Source of the DNA: CAYNST01 sp964434105
GTDB lineage: Bacteria > Pseudomonadota > Gammaproteobacteria > Pseudomonadales > Cellvibrionaceae
Length of the DNA: 64,000 bases
Direction: 5' to 3'
Assembly (NCBI GenBank): GCA_964434105.1
Contig: CAYSTJ010000007.1
Span: 1-64,000 of the forward strand
Below the pieces are notes generated by a model. That model was not told where the DNA came from, searched no databases, and worked only from the letters and a program-made list of their open reading frames with translations. Of this stretch, positions 52,729 through 60,538 are shown piece after piece (within the stretch, counting starts at the first letter, position 1; each line of letters starts with the position of its first letter). The translations under genes were made by a program, and so were the position numbers.

Positions 52729-55700
52729 TTAAAAGGCATTGAGCAGCCGGTCGAACAGGTCCCTCGCCACGGATATTACCCGTGCGTTGGCTGAAAACAG
52801 TTGTTCAAAACGAATCAGGTCCGCCGCCTCTTCATCCAGATTGACCCCGGAAATGGAGTCCCGCAGCGATTGCGACTGTACCAGTACCTGTTCGGCTGCA
52901 TCGCGGTTAAGTTTAGCGGAATTGCTGGTGATGCCGATCTTTTCGACCAGCGCACCGTAGGCCTGATTGAAGGTCGCCGACCCGGACGCCAGCACGCCGG
53001 CTTCCTGCAGCGCCACCAGATTCAGCGCGTTGCGGTTGTCCATGGCGGCGTCGGCGTTAAAATCCAGCGTAAAACGGTCACCGGCGGCCGGTGTGCCACT
53101 AATGGCTGCCTGAATTCCCCACAGCGTCGGCGTGGAAAAATCGGCGGCTTCGGTGTCGCCCAGCAACATGCTGTCCGGCGGGATATTGCGCAGGGTAACG
53201 CCTTCATCCAGATAGATATCCAGCTGTCCGCCCACCACCACCTGTGACGTCACGCCGTTGCCGGCGGCGGTCATTTGCACTGGACTGTTGATTCCGTCAT
53301 GCACCGCCATCTGATCACCGCTGGCACCAGTAAACGACAGTTGCAGATCGTCGCCTTCCGTACTCTGCACGTGCAGCTCAGCTTCTCCGGTCAAGTCATT
53401 TACACCGGCTGTGGCGTGAATACCGGCCGCCTGCAAGGCGGGGTCGTCATTGATCCGGGCGGCCAGATAATCATAAAAGGCGGCCGGGTCTGCATTGGGG
53501 TCCGGCACATCGCCGCCCAGCTGTGCAACGCCGGTCACCGGATCGGGCTGATACGGCAGCAGTGCCTGACCATTGAGACTGATCTGCAGCGGGCTGGCGT
53601 GCGTCGCATTCAGGCCGGTAATGGCGGCGAAGGTCGAGGCATTGGCCGTCACACCGGGGATGTTGCCCAGCTGGCTGGCAATCTGCCGGGCACTGGCGTT
53701 CTGGTCGGTAAACAGATTGGTCGTCTGCACCTGGCCGGGTACGTCCGAGGGCCGGGTGATTGTTATGGCTTCGGAGGGGTAACCATTGCCCGGGCGGCCC
53801 GCGCCGGATACACCATCAGCGTTGCCCTCGGTAGTGTAGGTCAGCGTTGCGATATCAAAGCCGAGCAGACCGGCGACCTGCCCCGGGTCGGCCGCACCGG
53901 TGTTATCGGGATCATCATCGTAGTTGTCCAGTGATATATCGCCATAACCACCGGCCTGCAACCGGAAGGCCAGCGCACCATCGTCCGCGATATAGGCCCG
54001 CGCCGCCGTACTGTTCAATTGCGCGTTGATATGGGACAGGAGGCTGTCGTTATCGACCAGCGCCGCCCCGTTGACCGTGATGGTGACGGTGCCGTCATTC
54101 GCGCCATTCAGTGTATTGGACACGGTAAGATCAAAGGCGAACCCGGCACCGGGACCACTGAAATCCGACACGGTGAAAGCCGGCAGTGTGCCGCCCGGTT
54201 GGAGGCTTGCCTGCGTTACCGGCAGGCTGCCATTGGGCAGCCCCATCATGGGTCCGCGTGACACGATTTGCGCCTGCCCCGCCGTACTGTTGAACAGCGG
54301 GTTGTCCATGCCGGGCGTGTATCGCTGATCCCGAACCGGCGGGTCCAGGTCGACGGGGTTGGCGGGGTCACTGTTATCCAGAACGTCGTAGCTGTAGGGG
54401 GTGCGGAACACAACCACCATGGGCGGGTTCATGGCCCCCGACTGGTTAAATGGCGGCAACGGGTTGCCATCTGCATCCCGCAAGGCCAGCACTTCGCCCG
54501 CGCTTATGCGCCCACTGCCCCGGTTGCCGCTGTCGGCGCCAGTCACCAGCGGGCTGGCAAACGCCAGCGCCTCGCCCTCAGCGATCACGGCGCGCATATC
54601 CTGCGCACCGCTGCGCGTCGGCTGCAGGGTAAACCGGTCGCCACCCTGAAAAGGTCCGCTTTCCAGCTCCAGCGCCATCCCATCAAAGCTGATGGAAAAC
54701 GGGATTCTGCCAGGCATCAGACCACTGGCAACGTCGACATTATCGTTAAGTCGGGTAACGCGATACAGGCCGCCGTCGACAATGCTCAGCTCGTAGTCAC
54801 TGTCGGTAAGCTGCTGCACGTCGTTGATATACAGTGCCAGGGAACGGTTACCGGTGCTGGAATTGGCGGCGTTACCGATCACGCGGTCGCGGGCAATATC
54901 GGTGTCGTTGATATCATTGAAAAACAGACGGCCAAATTCGCTGTCAAGGTCAACACCCTGGGCGTGAGCCTGATTGAACGCGTCGGCCATGCCAATGGCA
55001 ATCCGTCCGATCTTGTTGTAGGTATCGGTCATCACCTCATCACTGAAGCGCAACAGTCCGCCCAGTTCCCCGCCCGTAATGCTGCGGGTAATAACCTCTT
55101 TGCGGGTGCCATTGTGAACCAATACATCCATTTTGCCGGGTTCGCTGCTGCGCGGTTCCAGCGACAGCGAGCGCGCATCGGCGCCGATCACCAGCGTCTG
55201 GCCGTTGCCCACCGACACATTGATTTGTCCACCGCCCTGATTCGATACCTGAATCGGTATCAGCGCCGCCAGCGCCTTCAAGGTCTGATCCCGCTGATCC
55301 AGCAGGTCATTGGGTTGGGAATTCTGCGAATTGCTCCAGGTATCGGCGATTCGCTCGTTCAATCTGGCCAGATTACCGACGAGCGCATTCACCTGCGAAA
55401 CTGCCGCTTTCATGCCACTCTGGGTACCGCTTTCAATGGCCTGCATCCGGCCATACACCGTGTTAAACCGGTCGCTCAGATTTTCCGCTTCGCTGACGAC
55501 CAGCTGGCGGGCAGCGAGTGAGGTCGGGTCGTCGGCACCATTCTGCACGGCATTGAAAAAGGAATTCAGGCTGCTTGCTATGCCGGTCGATTCATCCGAT
55601 AGCAGGTTATCCAGTTGCGTGATCTGGTTATAGAAACCATTCAGGTCGCCGAAAAGCGTGGTATCGGTACGCAATTGACCGATAACAAAATCATTGACCA

Positions 55701-55899
55701 CCCGGCCAATATTATTGACATTGGCCCCGTTGCCGACCCAGTTGCCCTGGTAAAGCGTCGCCGGATTGGTCACCGGCTCGATGCGCTGGCGACTGTAGCC
55801 TTCGGTATTGGCATTCGCAATATTGTGGCCCACGGTGCGCAGCGCAGCCTGGCTGACCTTAAGTCCGGAAACACTTACACCTAAAAGATCATTGGCCAT
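52729..55899 (-). CDS. flgK: Flagellar hook-associated protein FlgK (very large)
   Basis: FlgK (HAP1) forms the first junction layer between hook and filament. Its 1056 residues are nearly twice E. coli FlgK (547) and well above Pseudomonas (683). N-terminal D0/D1 is conserved (GVSVSGLKVSQAALRTVGHN and ANTEGYSRQRIEP), as is the C-terminus (VNLDEEAADLIRFEQLFSAN). The extra length lies in the exposed middle (about 330-950), rich in Asp, Gly, Asn and Thr and possibly containing repeated beta modules. It is in the order flgJ-flgK-flgL. Confidence 0.96.
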   Translation of the reverse strand: MANDLLGVSVSGLKVSQAALRTVGHNIANANTEGYSRQRIEPVTNPATLYQGNWVGNGANVNNIGRVVNDFVIGQLRTDTTLFGDLNGFYNQITQLDNLLSDESTGIASSLNSFFNAVQNGADDPTSLAARQLVVSEAENLSDRFNTVYGRMQAIESGTQSGMKAAVSQVNALVGNLARLNERIADTWSNSQNSQPNDLLDQRDQTLKALAALIPIQVSNQGGGQINVSVGNGQTLVIGADARSLSLEPRSSEPGKMDVLVHNGTRKEVITRSITGGELGGLLRFSDEVMTDTYNKIGRIAIGMADAFNQAHAQGVDLDSEFGRLFFNDINDTDIARDRVIGNAANSSTGNRSLALYINDVQQLTDSDYELSIVDGGLYRVTRLNDNVDVASGLMPGRIPFSISFDGMALELESGPFQGGDRFTLQPTRSGAQDMRAVIAEGEALAFASPLVTGADSGNRGSGRISAGEVLALRDADGNPLPPFNQSGAMNPPMVVVFRTPYSYDVLDNSDPANPVDLDPPVRDQRYTPGMDNPLFNSTAGQAQIVSRGPMMGLPNGSLPVTQASLQPGGTLPAFTVSDFSGPGAGFAFDLTVSNTLNGANDGTVTITVNGAALVDNDSLLSHINAQLNSTAARAYIADDGALAFRLQAGGYGDISLDNYDDDPDNTGAADPGQVAGLLGFDIATLTYTTEGNADGVSGAGRPGNGYPSEAITITRPSDVPGQVQTTNLFTDQNASARQIASQLGNIPGVTANASTFAAITGLNATHASPLQISLNGQALLPYQPDPVTGVAQLGGDVPDPNADPAAFYDYLAARINDDPALQAAGIHATAGVNDLTGEAELHVQSTEGDDLQLSFTGASGDQMAVHDGINSPVQMTAAGNGVTSQVVVGGQLDIYLDEGVTLRNIPPDSMLLGDTEAADFSTPTLWGIQAAISGTPAAGDRFTLDFNADAAMDNRNALNLVALQEAGVLASGSATFNQAYGALVEKIGITSNSAKLNRDAAEQVLVQSQSLRDSISGVNLDEEAADLIRFEQLFSANARVISVARDLFDRLLNAF

Positions 55900-55955
55900 A
55901 CCTTACTCCGGAATGCCGAAAGTTTTACTGCAAGACGAACAAACAGGTAATCCCA

Positions 55956-56861
55956 TTACGGCATTACCCTGCCCGTACCGTCTCCCACAAACTGTTGCAG
56001 ACGATCAAACACCGACAATACCTTGCGTGCATAGTCCGGATCGGTTGCATAGCCCGCCTGTTGCAGCGCCTGCACGAAGCCGCGCGCATTTTCTGTCAAC
56101 GCCAGTGCCTGTCCATAACGGGGGTTCTCCTTGATAAACCGAACGAAATCATCCACGCCTTCGGCAACCGAGTCATAGCGGCGAAACGCCGCTTTTTCCA
56201 TCACCGGGCGACCCTCGCGATACTCCTGTGTGGACACTTCCATGCTTTCGCCCTGCCAGCTGCGATCGGCTTTAATATTGAATAAATTATTACTGCTGTT
56301 GCCCTGCTGATCCTGAATAATGTGCTTGCCCCAACCGGTTTCCAGTGCGGCCTGCGCCACCATGACCAGCGGGTTCAGTCCTATCGCAGCGGCCGCTTTT
56401 TCCGCGTAGGGTAAAATCTTCTGCATAAAATCACGCGGCGAGCCGATGTCTTCCGCTTCTGCTTGCGCCGCTACGGCACCCGCCGTGGTTAGCTGTGGCG
56501 CCAACTTTCGGTCCACAGCAATCGTGGTGTCGGTTTCACCGCCGGGTTGCTCGCTGTAGCGGCTGCTCATTTGCCGATACAGTGCATCCGCAATACCAAT
56601 GCCTTTGCCATGCGCCATTGATAGCGCCAGTTGCTGATCATACATATCGCGATAGATGCCGCCCTCCTCACCGCCGGACATTGTTTCGTCCTCGAATGCG
56701 GTGTTGGCCTGGCGCATACTTTTCAGCATGATATTGATAAAAATCGATTCGAACTCCTGCGCCACCTTGCGCAGCGCCTTATCCTGATCCGGCTCATTCC
56801 TGATCGACTGCAGCGCCTGCAGATCGTTAAAGTTCGGCAGAGGACCGACGGTGCTGTTCAT
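55956..56861 (-). CDS. flgJ: Flagellar rod cap / peptidoglycan hydrolase FlgJ
   Basis: FlgJ assists rod assembly and cuts a hole in peptidoglycan. In 301 residues the N-terminal rod-binding domain (about 25-110, FESIFINIMLKSMRQAN) is joined to a C-terminal glucosaminidase domain (about 150-300) with the catalytic-region sequence AQAALETGWGKHIIQ. Both domains are intact, as in beta- and gammaproteobacteria. It lies 2 bases after flgI. Confidence 0.96.
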   Translation of the reverse strand: MNSTVGPLPNFNDLQALQSIRNEPDQDKALRKVAQEFESIFINIMLKSMRQANTAFEDETMSGGEEGGIYRDMYDQQLALSMAHGKGIGIADALYRQMSSRYSEQPGGETDTTIAVDRKLAPQLTTAGAVAAQAEAEDIGSPRDFMQKILPYAEKAAAAIGLNPLVMVAQAALETGWGKHIIQDQQGNSSNNLFNIKADRSWQGESMEVSTQEYREGRPVMEKAAFRRYDSVAEGVDDFVRFIKENPRYGQALALTENARGFVQALQQAGYATDPDYARKVLSVFDRLQQFVGDGTGRVMP

Positions 56862-56863
56862 GG

Positions 56864-58033
56864 TCAGATCACCATAATCTCGGCGCGCAGCGCACCGGCC
56901 TGCCGCAGGGCTTCCAGAATCGCCATCAGATCGCCGGGGGCGGCACCGACTTCGTTAACCGCCCGCACAATATCATCCAGTGTGGGCGACGGACTGAACT
57001 TGAACATCTTGTTGGCTTCTTCATCGACCTCCACCGCGCTCTGGGGCACCGCGACGGTTTGCCCGCCGCCCAATGCATTCGGCTGACTGATCTGAACACT
57101 TTCGGTCACCGTCACCGTCAATGAACCGTGGGTAATCGCAACCGGCGAAACCCGCACATGCTGCCCCACCACAATGGTGCCGGTGCGGGAATTTATGACG
57201 ACCCGCGCCGCCGCCTCACCCGGTTGGACTTCCAGGTTTTCCAGCAGTGACAGAAAATCCACGCGCTGGGCGGGGTTCTGTGGTGCCTGTACCGATACAG
57301 ACACGGCATCCAGCGGTTCCGCCACGTTGGGCCCCAACATATCGTTGATACTTAACGCCATGCGTTTGGCTGTGGTGAAATCCGCCGCGTGCAGATTAAA
57401 AATAATGCGGCCATTGTTGCCAAAATTGCTGTCGACGGTTCGCTCCACCAGCGCGCCGCCGGGAATTCTTCCCACGCTCGGCACGTTCACGGTAATTTTC
57501 GAACCGTCCCGCCCCTGGGCGCCAAACCCACCAACAATCAGGTTGCCCTGTGCCACGGCGTAGACCTGGCCGTTAACACCTTTCAGGGGTGTCATCAGCA
57601 AACTCCCGCCACGCAGGCTGCGGGCGTTGGCAATGGACGATACGGTAATATCGATGGTTTGCCCGGGCTTGGCGAACGCCGGCAGTTCCGCGTGCACGGC
57701 AACCGCAGCAACGTTTTTCAACTGGAAGCGGGTGCCGGGCGGAATGGTTATGCCAAACTGCTTCAACATTGCCGCAAAAGACTGGGTCGTAAATGGCGAC
57801 TGGTTGGTCTGATCGCCGCTGCCGTCCAGACCGACCACCAGACCGTAGCCCACCAGCTGGTTATTGCGAACACCATCCACAGAGGCGATATCCTTGATAC
57901 GCACACTGTTCGCCGCGGCGTCCCAGCTGTACAGAATGGCCAGTACGGCCAGCAACAGTGCAGCCAGCGCTACCGGCCTTCGGTGTGCTGTGGCAAAGTC
58001 GGGCTCACCCATAAATCGACGGTTTGTAGTCAT
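56864..58033 (-). CDS. flgI: Flagellar P-ring protein FlgI
   Basis: FlgI forms the periplasmic P ring around the rod. In 389 residues a signal peptide with an extended basic N-terminus (hydrophobic about 20-37, cleavage after AAA) precedes the family start VRIKDIASVDGVRNNQLVGY, with GLVVGLDGSGD and MLKQFGI following. Length is typical (E. coli 365). It lies 11 bases after flgH. Confidence 0.97.
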   Translation of the reverse strand: MTTNRRFMGEPDFATAHRRPVALAALLLAVLAILYSWDAAANSVRIKDIASVDGVRNNQLVGYGLVVGLDGSGDQTNQSPFTTQSFAAMLKQFGITIPPGTRFQLKNVAAVAVHAELPAFAKPGQTIDITVSSIANARSLRGGSLLMTPLKGVNGQVYAVAQGNLIVGGFGAQGRDGSKITVNVPSVGRIPGGALVERTVDSNFGNNGRIIFNLHAADFTTAKRMALSINDMLGPNVAEPLDAVSVSVQAPQNPAQRVDFLSLLENLEVQPGEAAARVVINSRTGTIVVGQHVRVSPVAITHGSLTVTVTESVQISQPNALGGGQTVAVPQSAVEVDEEANKMFKFSPSPTLDDIVRAVNEVGAAPGDLMAILEALRQAGALRAEIMVI

Positions 58034-58044
58034 TGAATCGGTAC

Positions 58045-58749
58045 TCAGTAAGGCCAGTAAATGCCGTTAAAAAAGCGTCCCAGCCAACCCATCACCTGGG
58101 ATTCGGCCAGCGCGCCGGTGCCGGAATAGCTAATGCGGGCATTGGCGACTTTGGTGGATAAAATCGTATTGTCCGGTGTTACATCGTCGGGTCTTACCAG
58201 ACCGCTGATGCGGATAAATTCGTCGCCGTGATTCAGTGTCATCCATTTTTCCCCACGGATCACCAGCGTGCCGTTGGGCCATACATCCACCACGCTTACG
58301 CTGATATTGCCACGCAGATTGTTGCGCTGGGCAGCATCCGCCTCACCGGAGAAGTCCCGTTGCGCACGCATACCCGTCCCCAGCGAATAGCCACCGCCGG
58401 TCACACCCCGCCCCAGAATGGTCGGTTCTTCAATGTTAATATCCGCGTCCTTCGAAATACCGACGTTGGACGACTTCTGGGATACGGTCGCTTCGTCCAG
58501 CATCACCGTAATAATGTCGCCGATCCGGCTGGCTTTGTTGTCGGTGAACAGGTTCATCGACCCGGCGTTCTGAAACAGGGAGCCGTTGGAACCCGGCACA
58601 GCACGTGGCGCCACAGCCATTACCGGCGCATAGTATGGGTCGTTGGGCTGCGGCCGCGTCGGCATGACGCACGCCGATATTGCGGCGGCCAAAGCCATTA
58701 CGACAGTGAGCCTGGAGAGCATTAGCGCGTTCATTTTCCGGTTACTCAC
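58045..58749 (-). CDS. flgH: Flagellar L-ring lipoprotein FlgH
   Basis: FlgH is the outer-membrane L-ring subunit. The 234-residue precursor has a lipoprotein signal with lipobox AISAC (acylated Cys27), then SLFQNAGSMNLFTDNKASRI and IGDIITVMLDE, and ends in the conserved SQVMGWLGRFF. Length fits the family (E. coli 232). It lies 3 bases after flgG. Confidence 0.97.
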   Translation of the reverse strand: MSNRKMNALMLSRLTVVMALAAAISACVMPTRPQPNDPYYAPVMAVAPRAVPGSNGSLFQNAGSMNLFTDNKASRIGDIITVMLDEATVSQKSSNVGISKDADINIEEPTILGRGVTGGGYSLGTGMRAQRDFSGEADAAQRNNLRGNISVSVVDVWPNGTLVIRGEKWMTLNHGDEFIRISGLVRPDDVTPDNTILSTKVANARISYSGTGALAESQVMGWLGRFFNGIYWPY

Positions 58750-58752
58750 GTA

Positions 58753-59538
58753 TTACAGATTCTGCGTCGCGTACTGCAACATCTGATCAGCCGTCGACAC
58801 CACTTTTGAGTTCATCTCGTAAGCGCGCTGGGTCGATATCATGTTAACCATCTCCTCAACGATATCCACGTTGGACGATTCCAGCATGCCTTGCAGAATA
58901 CTGCCAATGCCGTCCTGCCCCGGCACCCCTTCAATCGGGTTGCCACTGGCGGCGGTTTCCCGAAACAGGTTGCTGCCGATCGCTTCCAGGCCGGCCGGAT
59001 TAATAAAATCCGCCAGCTGAATATTGCCCAGTACCTGCGGCTCGGCGATGCCGGCCAGACGTGCCGACACAGTGCCGTCGGTGCCTATCGTCACGCTCTG
59101 GGCATCCTGGGGAATATTGATTACCGGCTCCAGCAATAATCCGTTGGCTGTCACCAGTTCACCTTCCGCGGACAGGTGCAACTGGCCATTGCGGGTATAG
59201 CCCAGCGTGCCATCCGGCTGCAGCACCTGCAGAAAACCGCGACCATTGATTGCTACGTCCAGGGCCTGCTCGGTTACCTGCATATTGCCTTCGGTAAACT
59301 GCTTCTGCGTGCCGACGACCCGCACACCGGTACCCAATTGCAGCCCGGACGGCAGCTGGGTTTCTTCGGTTGACTGGGCACCCGGTTGACGATTGATCTG
59401 ATAGAGCAGGTCCTCAAATACCGCCCTGTCTCGTTTGAATCCCACAGTCGACGCGTTCGCCAGGTTGTTGGCGACGGTAGTCAGTTGCGTGTCCTGTGCG
59501 GACAGTCCGGTTCGACTTACGTACAATGCTGCGTGCAT
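58753..59538 (-). CDS. flgG: Flagellar distal rod protein FlgG
   Basis: FlgG builds the distal rod. The 261-residue protein (E. coli 260) starts MHAALYVSRTGLSAQDTQLT, with NNLANASTVGFKRDRAVFED, and ends QRAYEMNSKVVSTADQMLQY, the paired D0 helices of rod/hook proteins. The usual N-terminus is MIRSLWIAKTGL, so this one diverges a little. It lies between flgF and flgH in close spacing. Confidence 0.96.
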   Translation of the reverse strand: MHAALYVSRTGLSAQDTQLTTVANNLANASTVGFKRDRAVFEDLLYQINRQPGAQSTEETQLPSGLQLGTGVRVVGTQKQFTEGNMQVTEQALDVAINGRGFLQVLQPDGTLGYTRNGQLHLSAEGELVTANGLLLEPVINIPQDAQSVTIGTDGTVSARLAGIAEPQVLGNIQLADFINPAGLEAIGSNLFRETAASGNPIEGVPGQDGIGSILQGMLESSNVDIVEEMVNMISTQRAYEMNSKVVSTADQMLQYATQNL

Positions 59539-59555
59539 GGTGCTACCTCGTTAAA

Positions 59556-60305
59556 CTACGTATTCATTTGTAACAGGCGGGCGGAACTTTCGGACATTTC
59601 CTGCGCCTGCGTCATAATTTTTATTTGCATTTCATACTGTCGGGATAACGACAGTATGCTGGTCAGTTCGTTAATGGCATTGACGTTACTGGCTTCCAGA
59701 AATCCGGATACCAGACGTACGCCTGCATCGGGTTCCAGCGGCTCGCCCGCTTCAAGCACCTGAAACAGACCATCTTCGCCTTTGGTTACTGTCGCGGGAT
59801 CGGGGTTAACCAGTTTTATTCGGTCGATAACGACGGGGGCTTCCGGCCCCTGCCCCAATGGAACAACCGTAATATTGCCATCCATACCAATTTCGATTTT
59901 CGCCGCAGCTGGAATAGCGACCGGCCCATCATTGCCGATCACCGGCAGGCCATTGCCGCTGCGCAAAATCCCGACCGGGTCCACATGCAGGGACCCCGCA
60001 CGGGTGTAACGTTCCTGACCCGCGCCATTAAGTACAGCAATAAAGCCGTCGCCTTCAATGGCAACATCAAGATCGCGCCCGGTCTGCTGCAATGCGCCAA
60101 AGGCAAAATCGGTCGCAGGCTTTTCTGCCAGTGCGTAGGCCCGCGTCGGCAGGCCGTCGCCGTAATAAACCGGCATGCTGCGTGCGACTGCAAAATCGGA
60201 TTTGAAACCGGTGGTATTGACGTTCGCCAAATTGTTGGCATGACTCGTCTGGGCATGCATGTTGTGCCTGGCCCCGGTCATCGCGATATAAATGGCCTTA
60301 TCCAT
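59556..60305 (-). CDS. flgF: Flagellar proximal rod protein FlgF
   Basis: FlgF is a proximal rod component. The 249-residue protein (E. coli 251) starts MDKAIYIAMTGARHNMHAQT with HANNLANVNTTGFKSDF and ends with the C-terminal helix region SLSRQYEMQIKIMTQAQEM. It lies 17 bases before flgG, but 233 bases after flgE, where a palindrome and a REP-like repeat interrupt the otherwise tight run. Confidence 0.95.
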   Translation of the reverse strand: MDKAIYIAMTGARHNMHAQTSHANNLANVNTTGFKSDFAVARSMPVYYGDGLPTRAYALAEKPATDFAFGALQQTGRDLDVAIEGDGFIAVLNGAGQERYTRAGSLHVDPVGILRSGNGLPVIGNDGPVAIPAAAKIEIGMDGNITVVPLGQGPEAPVVIDRIKLVNPDPATVTKGEDGLFQVLEAGEPLEPDAGVRLVSGFLEASNVNAINELTSILSLSRQYEMQIKIMTQAQEMSESSARLLQMNT

Positions 60306-60394
60306 AAAAATTCCTGAGTCAAAAAAATAGCTTTTCTCTGCATTACAGGATGGATTGCAATAGCGGTGCCAGAGTGGATATTGGGTCAGATTAT

Positions 60395-60419
60395 CCTTCG
60401 ACAGGCTCAGGATGAGCGG
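60395..60419 (+). repeat. REP-like repeat between flgE and flgF
   Basis: CCTTCGACAGGCTCAGGATGAGCGG is a common type of bacterial extragenic repeat and is related to the pair at 45930-45953 and 46008-46030. Confidence 0.6.
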
Positions 60420-60485
60420 GGGTGGTTACGAATGGAATAGCGGAACAAGGGTTGGGGCGGACGGGATTTTTGTTTTGAATGCTGT

Positions 60486-60518
60486 GCCGGCCACCACTGA
60501 TTTTCAGTGGTGGCCGGC
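60486..60518. terminator. Perfect 15-bp palindrome after flgE
   Basis: GCCGGCCACCACTGA and its exact complement flank a three-base loop, 21 bases past the flgE stop. A T-run follows only on the plus-strand side, so in the flg direction it is more likely an mRNA-stabilising or attenuating hairpin than a full terminator. Confidence 0.6.
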
Positions 60519-60538
60519 TACAGATTTTTTAACGTGGG

